Shown here: positions 45,446 to 55,356 of the stretch, in pieces | How the letters are laid out: each line of letters starts with the position of its first letter | How positions within the stretch are numbered: the stretch's first letter is position 1 | Source: Erythrobacter sp. | GTDB lineage: Bacteria > Pseudomonadota > Alphaproteobacteria > Sphingomonadales > Sphingomonadaceae | NCBI RefSeq assembly: GCF_030066995.1 | Contig: NZ_JASJAP010000003.1 | Span: 248,001-312,000, forward strand | Direction: 5' to 3' | DNA: 64,000 nucleotides | Made by a program: the position numbers and the translations under genes | The notes under the pieces: model-generated | Seen by the model: the letters and a program-made list of their open reading frames with translations, nothing else | Database searches by the model: none | Told to the model about the DNA's origin: nothing

Positions 45446-45970
45446 CTACGCTGTTGATGTGTGGAAGACCTCGACTTCGCGTCCGCATGTGGGATCAACA
45501 GTGCGTCGATCAAAGCGCATGCCGAGCTTTTCGATCACCCGCCGCGAAGCTACATTCTCGATCTGAAAAACGCTCACAATCGTTGGCAGTCCAAGGTCCT
45601 GCAGGCCAAATTGAAGCGCCGCCTGTGCGGCCTCCGTTGCATAGCCTTGTCCCCAGTGCTTGTGGGCAAGCCTCCAGCCAATCTCCACGGCAGGCATGAT
45701 CTCGGGAAGAAAAGTGGGCTCGGACAGACCGGTAAAGCCTATGAAATTTCCATTCTTCAAGAGCTCCACCGCGAACAGGCCGAAGCCCTTCTCATCCCAT
45801 TCGCGTTCAAAGGCGTCGATTGATCGTTCGACCTCTTCGCGTGTTCGGGTGTTTCCGCCGCCGATGAACCGCATGACCTCGCGATCGCGGCACATGGCTG
45901 CGAAGAATTCGATATCGTCAGAGCGCCATCTTCGCAGCAGGAGGCGGCCCGTTGTGATTGATGGGTCCAT
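45446..45970 (-). CDS. GNAT family N-acetyltransferase (RimJ/RimL-like)
   Basis: A 174-residue GNAT protein: TTGRLLLRRWRSDDIEFF at the N terminus, the acetyl-CoA loop HWGQGYATEAAQAAL (Q/RxxGxG/A type) and a VASRRVIEKLGM end, as in RimJ/L-type acetyltransferases. Start at 45970 (MDPSITTG) is preferred over 46009. Substrate unknown. It lies 56 bases after plsC on the same strand. Confidence 0.9.
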   Translation of the reverse strand: MDPSITTGRLLLRRWRSDDIEFFAAMCRDREVMRFIGGGNTRTREEVERSIDAFEREWDEKGFGLFAVELLKNGNFIGFTGLSEPTFLPEIMPAVEIGWRLAHKHWGQGYATEAAQAALQFGLQDLGLPTIVSVFQIENVASRRVIEKLGMRFDRRTVDPTCGREVEVFHTSTA

Positions 45971-46026
45971 TATCGTCACATAACAAAGACAAGGGAGAAC
46001 CGGCCACAATCAGATCTGAGCAAGCC

Positions 46027-46914
46027 TCACTGCGTCTCCACCGGCACCTTTTCGCGCGGCGCTTCGTAGCGCACGGGCGGCACCGAGTGGCTGAACTCGC
46101 GCAAGGGTTTGCCCAGCGCGTCGCAAAGAGCCTCTTCGATCCGGCGGCGCGCTTCGGCGCTGATCGCCTTGCGCCCGCGATGGTCCTCGGGGCTGAAGGG
46201 CTCAAGAAAGGTTACGCGCAAGCGGAAGGTGCCCTTGCGCGACAAAAGGCGTTTGGCGTTGTTCAGCCCGCCTTCCTCGCCGATCCAGCCGATCCATTCG
46301 GCAACCGGTCCATAATCGAGCAGAACCGGCTGAACGAGCACGCCGGGGGGAGGGGGCTCCAGCACCGAGAGCATGCTGGTCTTGAAGGGCAGCAGCGATT
46401 GCCCGTCCGTCGTGGTTCCTTCGGGAAAAACGGTGACCGACCAATTGTCCGCCAGCGCCTCCTTGAGCGCGTTGATCTGTTCCGCGACGCCCAGCCGGTG
46501 TTCGCGTTTGACGAAGACGGTGCGATTGAGCGAGGCGAGCCAGCCGACGATGGGGGATTGTTCCAGCTCCGCCTTGGCGACGAAGGCCGTCCCGCTCGCC
46601 CCCGCCAGCGCCAGAATATCGATCCAGGAGACGTGGTTGGCGACGTAGAATACATCGCGCTTCAGGTGGGTGCCCACGGTCTCGACCCGCGCGCCGCACA
46701 CCCGCGCGGCGCAGCGCAGAAACAGCATCGGGAAAGGCGAGCCGTAAAGCACCGTGCGGTATATGTAGTGGAGCGGCATAAACACCGCGAGAAGCCCGAT
46801 CAGGCCCAGCGCGCGCCAGACGATGCGCATCCAGCCGATAGCCGAGATCGCGGTCGTCTCTCCGCGCGCCGCGGCGACGCGATCCTGCCAGGCTTTGGTG
46901 TTCTCTTCTGTCAT
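46027..46914 (-). CDS. plsC: 1-acyl-sn-glycerol-3-phosphate acyltransferase
   Basis: A 295-residue acyltransferase that adds the second acyl chain to lysophosphatidate. A membrane segment (about 30-50) precedes the catalytic motif NHVSWID (Hx4D), and FPEGTTTDG is the substrate-binding motif. Start at 46914 (MTEENTKAW). It comes 29 bases after fur in a conserved tsaB-rimI-mucR-fur-plsC order. Confidence 0.93.
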   Translation of the reverse strand: MTEENTKAWQDRVAAARGETTAISAIGWMRIVWRALGLIGLLAVFMPLHYIYRTVLYGSPFPMLFLRCAARVCGARVETVGTHLKRDVFYVANHVSWIDILALAGASGTAFVAKAELEQSPIVGWLASLNRTVFVKREHRLGVAEQINALKEALADNWSVTVFPEGTTTDGQSLLPFKTSMLSVLEPPPPGVLVQPVLLDYGPVAEWIGWIGEEGGLNNAKRLLSRKGTFRLRVTFLEPFSPEDHRGRKAISAEARRRIEEALCDALGKPLREFSHSVPPVRYEAPREKVPVETQ

Positions 46915-46943
46915 TCGCCCCTTCGTGCGTCCACCGCGTCGGC

Positions 46944-47366
46944 TCAATCGTCGCGAGAGAGCCGCACGCCGTATAGCTCCATCCGGTGGTCAACCAGGCG
47001 GTAGCCCAGTTTTTCCGCGATCTGGCGTTGCAGCGACTCGACCTCGGGATCGACGAATTCGACCACTTTGCCGGTTTCGACATCGATCAGATGATCGTGG
47101 TGCGCCTCGGGCACCGGCTCATAGCGCGACCGGCCATCGCCGAAATCGTGGCGATCGAGGATGCCGGCCTCCTCGAACAGGCGGACGGTGCGGTAAACGG
47201 TCGCGATCGAGATCTTGGGGTCGATGGCCGAGGCGCGGTTGTGCAGCAGTTCGACGTCGGGGTGATCGTCGCTTTCGGACAGAACCTTGGCGATGACGCG
47301 CCGCTGCTCGGTGATGCGCAGACCCTTTTCGGCGCACAATTGCTCAAGATCGATCTTCTGGCTCAA
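46944..47366 (-). CDS. fur: Fur family transcriptional repressor
   Basis: A 140-residue Fur protein with the winged HTH (GLRITEQRRVIAKVLSESDDHPDVELLHNRA ... ISIATVYRTVRLFEEAG) and metal-binding HHDHLIDVETGKVVEF. The CxxC zinc pair of E. coli Fur is absent (VET in its place), as in many alphaproteobacterial members. I start at TTG 47366 (read MSQKIDLEQL): AGGGGAG lies 5 bases upstream, and the longer ATG frame at 47405 adds 13 unlike residues. Confidence 0.9.
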   Translation of the reverse strand: MSQKIDLEQLCAEKGLRITEQRRVIAKVLSESDDHPDVELLHNRASAIDPKISIATVYRTVRLFEEAGILDRHDFGDGRSRYEPVPEAHHDHLIDVETGKVVEFVDPEVESLQRQIAEKLGYRLVDHRMELYGVRLSRDD

Positions 47367-47548
47367 GGTGGCTCCCCTGACGTGATGGACGCCGTGTGGC
47401 CGCAACAGCGGCGCCCGAAAGCCGCGCCCGGTAGGTGTGTTCGCCCGCTGTCTTACAAAGACGAGAGCGATGGCTCAAGCGCGAGCCGTGGAAAGGTGTC
47501 GGACCACCTTTCAAGCGACTGCGCTGCGTTGCCTCTGGGAGAGACTCG

Positions 47549-47585
47549 AAACCGCCGCCTTGCGCACACGGCATAGCGGCGGTTT
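47549..47585. other. Perfect 10-bp hairpin between mucR and fur
   Basis: AAACCGCCGC (47549-47558) pairs with GCGGCGGTTT (47576-47585) around a 17-base loop. It lies downstream of mucR in the 264-base mucR-fur gap; no T-run follows on the minus strand. It may end or process the mucR transcript. The remainder of the gap shows no ORF worth calling. Confidence 0.5.
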
Positions 47586-47630
47586 GCGGTACCAGTGAGG
47601 CGCTCAATCGCGCCTTTTCGTCAGGCGGTC

Positions 47631-48068
47631 CTAGGCAGCCTTGCGGCGGCCGCGCCCGCTGCCCGGCTTGCGGCCCAGACCGATTTTCTTCGCGAGATCG
47701 CGGCGCTTTTCAGCGTAATTGGGTGCGACCATCGGATAGTCCGACGGCAGGTTCCAGCGCGCGCGGTACTCTTCAGGCGTCATGTTGTAATTGGTGCGCA
47801 GATAGCGCTTGAGCATTTTGAGCTTCTTGCCGTCTTCCAGGCAGACAATGTAATCCGGCTTGACTGACGCGCGAATGGAAACGGCAGGCTCGGGCCGTTC
47901 TTCGGCGGCTTCAGCGGCCTCGCCAAGACCAGACAGAGCGCCAAAGACGTTGGTTATCAGCCCCGGCACATCATCCACCGCCACATCGTTGTTGCTGACA
48001 TGCGCTGCGACGATATCACTGGTTAGTGTGATCAGTGTTTCTTTCATTTCTGAATCAAGTTCTTGCAT
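47631..48068 (-). CDS. mucR: MucR family transcriptional regulator
   Basis: A 145-residue Ros/MucR-type regulator. The conserved core is SIRASVKPDYIVCLEDGKKLKMLKRYLRTNYNMTPEEYRARWNLP, then DYPMVAPNYAEKRRDLAKKIGLG. Of the Cys2His2 zinc ligands only the first Cys remains; the others are Asp, Tyr and Asn, so a classical zinc finger cannot form. Such zinc-less MucR proteins are known in rhizobia. The N terminus is the oligomerisation region. The upstream 48069-48202 gap is A/T-rich, which suits MucR binding to its own promoter. Confidence 0.92.
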   Translation of the reverse strand: MQELDSEMKETLITLTSDIVAAHVSNNDVAVDDVPGLITNVFGALSGLGEAAEAAEERPEPAVSIRASVKPDYIVCLEDGKKLKMLKRYLRTNYNMTPEEYRARWNLPSDYPMVAPNYAEKRRDLAKKIGLGRKPGSGRGRRKAA

Positions 48069-48202
48069 GAGTTCCTCGTCTCTTTTGTCGAAGTCCAGCT
48101 ATCTTGCCGGTGACCTCCCTTTGGACTGTAGGTTTCGTCTGCGCAAGACATAGATCGTTTAAGATGTGATTAAACTCATCTAAAACGAAGATAACTCGGT
48201 GA

Positions 48203-48688
48203 TTAAAGGGCGCGACCGAAAGTAATGGCATCGATTCGGCTGCCGTCCGAGGAACTGTAATAGTTGGGGCGCTCGCCGATCGGCTCAAAGCCGAGTTTGC
48301 GGTAAAGATGGATCGCCGGATTACCACGCCGCATTTCGAGAAAGACACGGGTAACGCCTCGCCGTGCGGCGGCCCAGAGCAAATGATCTATCAACGCGCG
48401 GCCCAGGCCTTGCGCTCGGTGTTCAGGCCGGACCGCAATCAACAGCAGCTCCTCCTCATCCGCCGCGTGGCGCGAGAGCACAAATCCGGCTGGAGCGACG
48501 TCCGCATCTTCGGTGATCGCACCGCCCTTGGCGTCGACCAGCAGAGCGTGTGTGCTCGGCAAGAGCAGCGCGTCGCTGATCTGGCGACGGTTCCACGCCT
48601 CACCGAAGGCCGGATCGAAGGCCGCGTCCATCACCTGCATGATGCCATCGACCAGATGCGGGCGAAGCTGCGCGGGCCGGGTGCTCAC
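48203..48688 (-). CDS. rimI: Ribosomal-protein-alanine N-acetyltransferase RimI
   Basis: A 161-residue GNAT acetyltransferase. Acetyl-CoA motif RPEHRAQGLGRALIDHLL and VFLEMRRGNPAIHLYRKLGFEPIGERPNYY are typical of RimI, which acetylates the N terminus of S18. The GTG start overlaps the tsaB stop by four bases, which supports coupling and the assignment. Confidence 0.9.
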   Translation of the reverse strand: MSTRPAQLRPHLVDGIMQVMDAAFDPAFGEAWNRRQISDALLLPSTHALLVDAKGGAITEDADVAPAGFVLSRHAADEEELLLIAVRPEHRAQGLGRALIDHLLWAAARRGVTRVFLEMRRGNPAIHLYRKLGFEPIGERPNYYSSSDGSRIDAITFGRAL

Positions 48689-49311
48689 GAGGCGGCCGCC
48701 GCCTTTTGCGGGGTGGCATCGGGCGCGCGGCCATAGATCGGGCGCAGGTCCCGCGTGAAGCGATCGGGGCCGAGGCGATGCGCATCCCGCGCGTCCGGCA
48801 AAAGCTCCAGCACGGTGCGATCATCGGCGAACAGAGCGGCGCACTCGCTTGCCCGGTTGCCCGCGATCACGCGATGCACATCGGCCGCGCGCGTCTGCTC
48901 CGGCGTGAGCGAGCGGGCCGCGTCCTGGGGACACCCGTCAGCGGCGAAGTTCTGAAAGAACCACTCACCGTGCCCGCCATTCATGCAGACACTCACCGGA
49001 CCCGTCTCGCGGTGAAGGGCTGCGTGCGCGACAAGGCTTAGCGTGGGGTAGCCAAGAACCTCGGCTTTCCATGCCACACCCAGGGCGCGCGCGGCGGCGA
49101 GCCCCACGCGAACGCCGGTAAAGCTGCCCGGGCCGAGCGAGACGATGATCCGCTCCGCGCGGCCTTTGTCGGGCAGAGCCGCGATCATCGGGACCAATTG
49201 CTCGGCGTGGCCGCGACCCAGCACACGGTGGTCGCGCGCGATCACGCCCTCAGCGTCCGAAAGGGCGATCGAGCAGGCCTCGCTGGCCGTCTCTATGGCG
49301 AGAACACGCAT
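48685..49311 (-). CDS. tsaB: tRNA threonylcarbamoyladenosine biosynthesis protein TsaB
   Basis: A 208-residue ASKHA-fold protein, partner of TsaD in t6A37 synthesis. The N terminus MRVLAIETASEACSIAL and the SLGPGSFTGVRVGLAAARALG motif are diagnostic. It is first of the tsaB-rimI pair and follows a nitroreductase gene by 37 bases. Confidence 0.95.
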   Translation of the reverse strand: MRVLAIETASEACSIALSDAEGVIARDHRVLGRGHAEQLVPMIAALPDKGRAERIIVSLGPGSFTGVRVGLAAARALGVAWKAEVLGYPTLSLVAHAALHRETGPVSVCMNGGHGEWFFQNFAADGCPQDAARSLTPEQTRAADVHRVIAGNRASECAALFADDRTVLELLPDARDAHRLGPDRFTRDLRPIYGRAPDATPQKAAAAS

Positions 49312-49348
49312 CCCCTCCGCCCTGCCTCAGGCGCGGGCCGGGAGCAAG

Positions 49349-49957
49349 TCACACGATGGTGTTGAACTTTTCAAAGTCCGGGCGCGGCGAGCGATCGAAG
49401 ATGCTCTCGGGATCGCCATAGCCCACCGAACACAGGAAGTTCACGCGGTGGCGCGGCGCATCGGCAAAGAACGCCTGGTTCACCGCGTCCGCGTCAAAGC
49501 CGGACATCGGCCCGCAATCGAGACCCAGCGCGCGCGCGGCGAGGATCAGGTAGGCGCCCTGCAACGACGAATTGCGAAACGCGCCCTCCTTGCGGCCCTC
49601 TTCGTCGCCCTCGAACCAGCTCTTGGCGTCGGTATGCGGGAAGAGCCAGGGCAGTTCCTCATGAAAATCAATGTCGTATCCGACCACCGCCGTGACCGGC
49701 GCGGCCTTGATCTTGTCGCGATTGCCTTCCATCGCGCAGCCGGCGAGCCGGGCCTTTTCTTCCTCGGATTTGACCCACACTATCCGGACTGGCTGCATAT
49801 TGGCCGAGGTCGGCGCCATCTTCATCAAATCCCAGATGGCGTGAAGCTGCGCGTCGGAAACCGGCTTGTCGAGCCAGCCATTATAGGTGCGCGCTTCGTT
49901 AAACAGCTGAGCGAGAGCGTCGCCGCCCAGCGCGTGATCGTGAAACTGTTGGGTCAT
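49349..49957 (-). CDS. Nitroreductase-fold malonic semialdehyde reductase-like protein (RutE/HadB group)
   Basis: A 202-residue FMN nitroreductase-fold protein. The sequence ARTYNGWLDKPVSDAQLHAIWDLMKMAPTSANMQPVRIVWV near the N terminus and the FNTIV end match RutE/HadB-like members, which reduce malonic semialdehyde or related substrates with NADPH. No other rut gene is nearby, so pyrimidine degradation is not supported. It lies between nifU and tsaB on the same strand. Confidence 0.82.
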   Translation of the reverse strand: MTQQFHDHALGGDALAQLFNEARTYNGWLDKPVSDAQLHAIWDLMKMAPTSANMQPVRIVWVKSEEEKARLAGCAMEGNRDKIKAAPVTAVVGYDIDFHEELPWLFPHTDAKSWFEGDEEGRKEGAFRNSSLQGAYLILAARALGLDCGPMSGFDADAVNQAFFADAPRHRVNFLCSVGYGDPESIFDRSPRPDFEKFNTIV

Positions 49958-49983
49958 GGAAGTCCTTGGAGAAACGGCGAAAG

Positions 49984-50565
49984 TCAGGCGGCTCTGACTT
50001 CAACGACTTCCGGGACATAATGTTTCAGGAGACTTTCGATCCCCTGCTTGAGCGTCGCGGTGCTGGAGGGACAGCCAGAGCAGGCGCCCTGAAGGGCAAG
50101 GTAAACGACCCCGTCCTGAAAACCGCGATAGGCGATGTCACCGCCATCCCCGGCCACAGCCGGGCGAACGCGCGTTTCGAGCAATTCGTTGATGTTGGCG
50201 ATGATTTCGGCGTCTTCCTGACGATCCTCGACAACCGGAGCTTCGTTGTCCGCCGGGACATGGATACCCTCCGCGCTGCCGCCGGCAAACAGCGGCGCTT
50301 CGGAGACAAAATGGTCGAGCAGGATTGCGGTGACTTCGGGCTTGAGCGCGCTCCAATCCGCGCCGGGCGCGGCGGTCACCGTCACGAAATCGGAACCGAA
50401 AAAGACGTTCACCGCCTCGCCCGTGTCGAAAATCGCTTGCGCCAGAGGGCTCGCCTCCGCCGCTTCGGGCGAGGCAAATTCGCGCGTGCCGGTCGGCATC
50501 ACAGTGCGTCCGGGCAGGAACTTGAGGCTGGCTGGGTTCGGCGTCGTTTCGGTCTCGATAAACAT
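49984..50565 (-). CDS. NifU family iron-sulfur scaffold protein (NfuA-like)
   Basis: A 193-residue protein with an N-terminal Nfu_N domain (FIETETTPNPASLKFLPGR) and a C-terminal NifU domain with CSGCPSS (CxxC cluster ligands) near 160-165. It transfers 4Fe-4S clusters to targets. Start at 50565 (MFIETETT); the longer frame to 50619 adds a basic segment. It is divergent from the M16 protease gene. Confidence 0.93.
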   Translation of the reverse strand: MFIETETTPNPASLKFLPGRTVMPTGTREFASPEAAEASPLAQAIFDTGEAVNVFFGSDFVTVTAAPGADWSALKPEVTAILLDHFVSEAPLFAGGSAEGIHVPADNEAPVVEDRQEDAEIIANINELLETRVRPAVAGDGGDIAYRGFQDGVVYLALQGACSGCPSSTATLKQGIESLLKHYVPEVVEVRAA

Positions 50566-50664
50566 ACCAGAGGATATAGGATGCCGCCTGCGAGCGGGCA
50601 AGCGATCACAATCGGTCATGTGTTCACTATCCCTTCAGCGCTTTGCGTCCTATATGGTCGGGTT

Positions 50665-53600
50665 ATGAATCTGCTTTATCGGGGCGCACTCGCGCTCAGC
50701 CTGATCGCCGCGCCCCTTGCGCTCGCCTTTCCCTCGCTCGCTCAGCCGACCCCGGTTACGCCGGCGATCCCGGCTGAGGAGGCGTTTCCGGTTCCTGAAC
50801 CCACAGCGATTCAGGGTGAAGACGAAACGCCGTGGCTCTATCGCGGAAGCGACGTTCCGGTCGATCGCGAGTGGCTGTTCGGCGAAATGGAAAACGGCCT
50901 GCGATACGCGGTGCGAAAGAACGGTGTTCCGCCCGGACAGGTTTCGATTCGCGTGCGGGTCGATGTCGGCAGCCTGCACGAACGCGACTTCGAGCAGGGC
51001 TACGCGCACTTGCTGGAACACCTGCTGTTTCGCGAGAGCAAGTATCTTGGCCAGGCTGAGGCGATCGCCGCTTGGCAGCGCCTGGGTGCGACCTTTGGCG
51101 CGGACGCAAACGCCGAGACGAGCCCGACGCACACCGCCTACAAGATCGACCTGCCAAATATTGACCGCGCGAAGCTGGTCGAGAGCTTCAAGTACATCTC
51201 CGGCATGATCCGTGAACCGGTGCTCAACGATTTCAACGTCAACGCCGAATTGCCGATCGTCCTCGCCGAAAAACGCGAGCGCGGAGGCGCGGGGCAACGC
51301 GTCTCCGAGCTTACACGCACGACCTTCTTTGCCGGGCAACGCCTCGCAACGCGCAGCCCTATCGGCATTCTGGAAACCCTCAACGCGGCCGACGGCGCGA
51401 AGGTCGCTGAGTTCCACCGGCGTTGGTATCGCCCCGAAAACACGGTCATCGTCGTAGCGGGCGATGAAGATCCGCGCGTTCTGGCGGGTCTGGTCGAGCA
51501 ATGGTTCGGCGATTGGGAAGCGCGCGGAGAGGCTGCGATTACGCCGGACTTTGGCGATCCTCTCCCGCCCGAAGGCACGCAGAAAGCCGCGGGCACTGGC
51601 TGGCCGATCGGGCAAATGGCCGTGGCTGTCGAGCCTGACCTGCCGCGCAACCTGACCTATGCGATCATGCGTCCGTGGCGCAAAGTGGACGACACCATTG
51701 TTTATAATGAAGGGCTCCTGCTCGACGCCCTGTCGACCTCGATCATCAATCGCCGTCTCGAAGCGCGCGCGCGGTCGGGGGCCAGCTTCCTCTACGCCAG
51801 CGTCCAGCAGGATGACATTTCGCGTTCGACCGATGCGACGTTTGTCAGTTTCGCACCGTTGAGCGATGACTGGGCGGCCGCGCTCGCGGATGTGCGCAGC
51901 GTCATCGCCGATGCAATCGCCAACCCGCCCACACAGGAAGAGATCGACCGCGAAGCTGCCGAATTCGCGGTGGTGTTCGAAAATCAGGTGGAGCAGGAGA
52001 GCGTGCAGGCCGGGTCCAAGCTGGCGGATAACATCGTCAACGCGGTCGATATCCGGGAAACCGTGGCCGCGCCCAAGGTTGTGCGCGATGTGTTCGCCGG
52101 GATGAAAGACCGGCTCAACCCTACCGAAGTGCTCGAGCGAACCCGCGCGTTGTTTCAGGGCGATGTCGTGCGCTCGGTCTATGTGACGCCGCAGATGGGG
52201 GAAGCCGATGCCGACGCCTTGCGGCTGGCGCTGGCAACCGAAGTCGACATCGATTCGTCCGCGCGCCTGGCCGCGCAGTCGATCGAGTTTGACGACCTGC
52301 CGGCAATCGGCGCGCCCGGCGCGATTGTGAGCCGCCAGCCGCTCGGGATCCTTGAGGTGGAGCAGGTCAATTACGCCAATGGCGTGCGCGCGCTGCTCTG
52401 GGCAAACGACGCAGAGCCCGGGCGGGTGACGGTCAAAGTCCGCTTTGGCGCGGGCTATCGCGCGTTCGACCAGGACAGCGCGGTCTACGCCAAGATCGGC
52501 GAAGCGGCTCTGGTCGGTTCCGGCCTCGGCGAACTTGGCCAGAACGAGATCGACCGACTGGCAACGGGGCGCAAGCTCGGCTTTCAGTTCTCGATCGAAG
52601 ACGCGGTGTTCACCTTCGAGGCGCAGACCCGCTCAAGCGATGTGGAGGACCAGCTTTACCTGTTCGCCGCCAAGCTTGGTATGCCGCGCTGGGATCCGGA
52701 CCCGGTGATCCGGGCCAAAGCCGCCCTGCAACTCGCTTACAACACCTACGCGACAAGCCCCGGCGGGGTCGTCGGGCGGGACCTGGAATATCTCGTGACC
52801 GATCGTGACCCGCGCTTTGCAACGCCCGATCCGACCGCCCTCCAGACGGTGACGCCCGAGGCCTTTCGCGAGGTGTGGGAACCGCTCTTGAAGCAAGGCC
52901 CGATCGAGGTTCTGGTGTTTGGCGAGTTCGACAAGGAAGCGATCGTCGCCAAGCTTACTGAGACATTCGGCGCCTTGCCGCCCGCGCAGCCTGTGCCGCT
53001 CGAAATCGCAAAGCGCGAGCCGGGCTTTCCCGAAGGCGAGCCGCTGCCAACCGTACTTGAGCACCGGGGCGACGACAATCAGGCCGCAGCGGTGGTCGCT
53101 TGGGAGAGCGGCGCCGGAATGCGCTCCATCCGCGAATCGCGCCAGGTCGAGATCCTGACCCAGATCTTCAACAACCGTCTGCTCGACGCCCTGCGCGAGG
53201 ATGCAGGTGCGGCATACGCGCCGCAGGTCTATTCGAACTGGCCGACCGATATCGAAAGCGGCGGCACGATCACCGCCATCGCGCAGATCGAACCGGAAAT
53301 CCTGCCGCTGTTCTTCTCCGAAGCTGACCGGATCGCGAAGGACTTGGCCACCAATCCCCCCACCGATGACGAAATCGCGCGGGTGACCGGACCGCTTTCG
53401 CAGCGCATCCGGCGCGCCTCGACCGGCAACCTATTCTGGTTGTACAATCTTGAGGGGGCGAGCTTCGACCCGCAGCGTGTCGAGCTGTTGCGCTCTTTGC
53501 TCGCCGACTATTCGCGCACGGACCCCCGGATCATGCAGTTCCTCGCCGATCGGTATTTCGCGCGCGGCGCGCCGCTGCGCCTGGCGATCATTCCCGAGGG

Positions 53601-53700
53601 CCAGGAACTGGCCGAGGTCGCGCCGCTCGCGCCGCCCAAGGCCAAGGGCCCGGCGTCGCCGATCGGGCCGGTTCAGGGGCCCGGCGTGGCGGGGCGTTGA
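50665..53700 (+). CDS. M16 family metallopeptidase, exported
   Basis: A 1011-residue zinc peptidase with a signal peptide (MNLLYRGALALSLIAAPLALAFPSLAQ). The first M16 domain has the inverted zinc motif HLLEH followed, 70-odd residues on, by the third ligand region; the second half (from about 560) contains an inactive M16-like pair. Such periplasmic proteins clear peptides. The true start is the Met at 50665; the open frame extends back to 49966 only as antisense of nifU. Confidence 0.93.
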   Translation: MNLLYRGALALSLIAAPLALAFPSLAQPTPVTPAIPAEEAFPVPEPTAIQGEDETPWLYRGSDVPVDREWLFGEMENGLRYAVRKNGVPPGQVSIRVRVDVGSLHERDFEQGYAHLLEHLLFRESKYLGQAEAIAAWQRLGATFGADANAETSPTHTAYKIDLPNIDRAKLVESFKYISGMIREPVLNDFNVNAELPIVLAEKRERGGAGQRVSELTRTTFFAGQRLATRSPIGILETLNAADGAKVAEFHRRWYRPENTVIVVAGDEDPRVLAGLVEQWFGDWEARGEAAITPDFGDPLPPEGTQKAAGTGWPIGQMAVAVEPDLPRNLTYAIMRPWRKVDDTIVYNEGLLLDALSTSIINRRLEARARSGASFLYASVQQDDISRSTDATFVSFAPLSDDWAAALADVRSVIADAIANPPTQEEIDREAAEFAVVFENQVEQESVQAGSKLADNIVNAVDIRETVAAPKVVRDVFAGMKDRLNPTEVLERTRALFQGDVVRSVYVTPQMGEADADALRLALATEVDIDSSARLAAQSIEFDDLPAIGAPGAIVSRQPLGILEVEQVNYANGVRALLWANDAEPGRVTVKVRFGAGYRAFDQDSAVYAKIGEAALVGSGLGELGQNEIDRLATGRKLGFQFSIEDAVFTFEAQTRSSDVEDQLYLFAAKLGMPRWDPDPVIRAKAALQLAYNTYATSPGGVVGRDLEYLVTDRDPRFATPDPTALQTVTPEAFREVWEPLLKQGPIEVLVFGEFDKEAIVAKLTETFGALPPAQPVPLEIAKREPGFPEGEPLPTVLEHRGDDNQAAAVVAWESGAGMRSIRESRQVEILTQIFNNRLLDALREDAGAAYAPQVYSNWPTDIESGGTITAIAQIEPEILPLFFSEADRIAKDLATNPPTDDEIARVTGPLSQRIRRASTGNLFWLYNLEGASFDPQRVELLRSLLADYSRTDPRIMQFLADRYFARGAPLRLAIIPEGQELAEVAPLAPPKAKGPASPIGPVQGPGVAGR

Positions 53701-53883
53701 CGCGCGTGGTCATCGACGGAAGCGATTGCTGTGCGCGCGAAACATAATTGTCGCAAATGCACGCAGCCCTTTACAAATGTAACGGGACGCGTGTAGCGGC
53801 GCTCTCCATCTCGGGCGGTGCATTTGATAAGGCCTGGCCCGACTTTGTGACCCCATTGATCAGACAAAGACCGATTTATTCCT

Positions 53884-55257
53884 ATGGCTCGCACTTGGAA
53901 CCCGGACAGCTGGACCCGCTTTGAAGCAAAGCACCTCCCACATTACGAGGACGCGGCCGAACTGGCCGACGCGGAGGCGACGCTGGAGGCCTATCCCCCG
54001 CTCGTCTTTGCTGGCGAGGCGCGCGCGCTGAAGGCCGATCTCGCCGAGGTCGCCGAGGGGCGCGCCTTCCTGCTGCAGGGCGGCGATTGCGCCGAGAGCT
54101 TTGCCGAGTTCCATCCCAACAACATTCGCGACACCTTCCGTGTGCTGCTGCAAATGGCGGTCGTCATGACCTTTGCCAGCAAGCGCCCGGTGGTGAAGGT
54201 CGGACGCATGGCGGGACAGTTTGCCAAGCCGCGCTCCTCGCCCACGGAAAGCAAGGGCGATGTGACGCTCCCAAGCTATTTCGGCGACAACATCAACGGT
54301 ATCGAATTCGATCCGGTTGAGCGCCGCAACGATCCGGGGCGCATGGTGCGCGCCTATTCGCAGGCGGCGGCGACGCTCAATCTGCTGCGCGCCTTTGCCG
54401 GCGGGGGCTACGCGAACCTGCGGCAGGTCCACCAGTGGACGCTCGATTTCATGGGCCGTACGCCGTGGACCGAGAAGTTTTCGGAGACCGCGGACCGGAT
54501 CGGCGAGGCGCTCGATTTCATGGAAGCGTGCGGGATCGACCCGGCGACGGTGCCACAATTGCAGGGCACCAGTTTCTACACCAGTCACGAAGGGCTGTTG
54601 CTGCCCTACGAACAGGCGCTCACCCGCCGCGATTCGCTCACGGGCAGCTGGTACGCCACCTCGGCGCACATGCTGTGGATCGGCGACCGCACGCGCTTCC
54701 AAGGCAGCGCTCACGTCGAATTCGCGCGCGGCATCGGCAATCCGCTGGGCATGAAATGCGGTCCGAGCCTTGAGCCCGACGCGCTTCTGACGCTGCTGGA
54801 CGAGTTGAACCCGTCGCGTGAGCCGGGCCGCATCACGCTGATCAGCCGCTACGGGCACGACAAGGTGGAGGAGGGCCTGCCCAAGCTGGTGCGCGCGGTG
54901 AAGCGCGAAGGGCACCCGGTCGTGTGGAGCTGCGATCCGATGCACGGCAACGTCATCAAATCGGAAAGCGGCTACAAGACGCGCCCGTTTGATCGCATCC
55001 TGACCGAGGTGAAGGGCTTCTTCGCGGTTCACCGCGCCGAAGGCACTCATCCGGGGGGCATCCATATCGAGATGACCGGACAGGACGTGACCGAATGTGT
55101 CGGCGGCGCGGTGGCGATCACCGATGACGCGCTGGGCGATCGCTATCACACGCATTGCGATCCGCGGCTGAACGCCGAACAGTCGCTCGAGCTTGCGTTC
55201 CTGATCGCCGAGATGCTTAACGATGCGGCGAGCGAGCGACAGGCCGACGCGGCCTGA
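53884..55257 (+). CDS. 3-deoxy-7-phosphoheptulonate synthase, class II
   Basis: A 457-residue class II (plant/AroA-II type) DAHP synthase, first step of the shikimate pathway. [10 protein letters not shown] at the N terminus, [11 protein letters not shown] with the metal Cys, [15 protein letters not shown], and WSCDPMHGN and [13 protein letters not shown] at the metal/PEP site are all in place. The 183-base gap upstream shows no gene and only weak promoter-like sequence. Confidence 0.96.
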   Translation: MARTWNPDSWTRFEAKHLPHYEDAAELADAEATLEAYPPLVFAGEARALKADLAEVAEGRAFLLQGGDCAESFAEFHPNNIRDTFRVLLQMAVVMTFASKRPVVKVGRMAGQFAKPRSSPTESKGDVTLPSYFGDNINGIEFDPVERRNDPGRMVRAYSQAAATLNLLRAFAGGGYANLRQVHQWTLDFMGRTPWTEKFSETADRIGEALDFMEACGIDPATVPQLQGTSFYTSHEGLLLPYEQALTRRDSLTGSWYATSAHMLWIGDRTRFQGSAHVEFARGIGNPLGMKCGPSLEPDALLTLLDELNPSREPGRITLISRYGHDKVEEGLPKLVRAVKREGHPVVWSCDPMHGNVIKSESGYKTRPFDRILTEVKGFFAVHRAEGTHPGGIHIEMTGQDVTECVGGAVAITDDALGDRYHTHCDPRLNAEQSLELAFLIAEMLNDAASERQADAA

Positions 55258-55356
55258 AAGCCCTGGTTCCGCGCGCCCCTCGGGGCGAAAAGCTAGGTAA
55301 ACAAACCTAGGACGGCTTGCGGCTCTTTGACGGGTTGTGGCGCTACGCCGAAAGGC

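Noticed and set aside
49966-50664. N-terminal extension of the M16 protease by 233 residues
   Set aside because: It is the antisense of the nifU-family gene and ends directly at a clear signal-peptide Met (50665).
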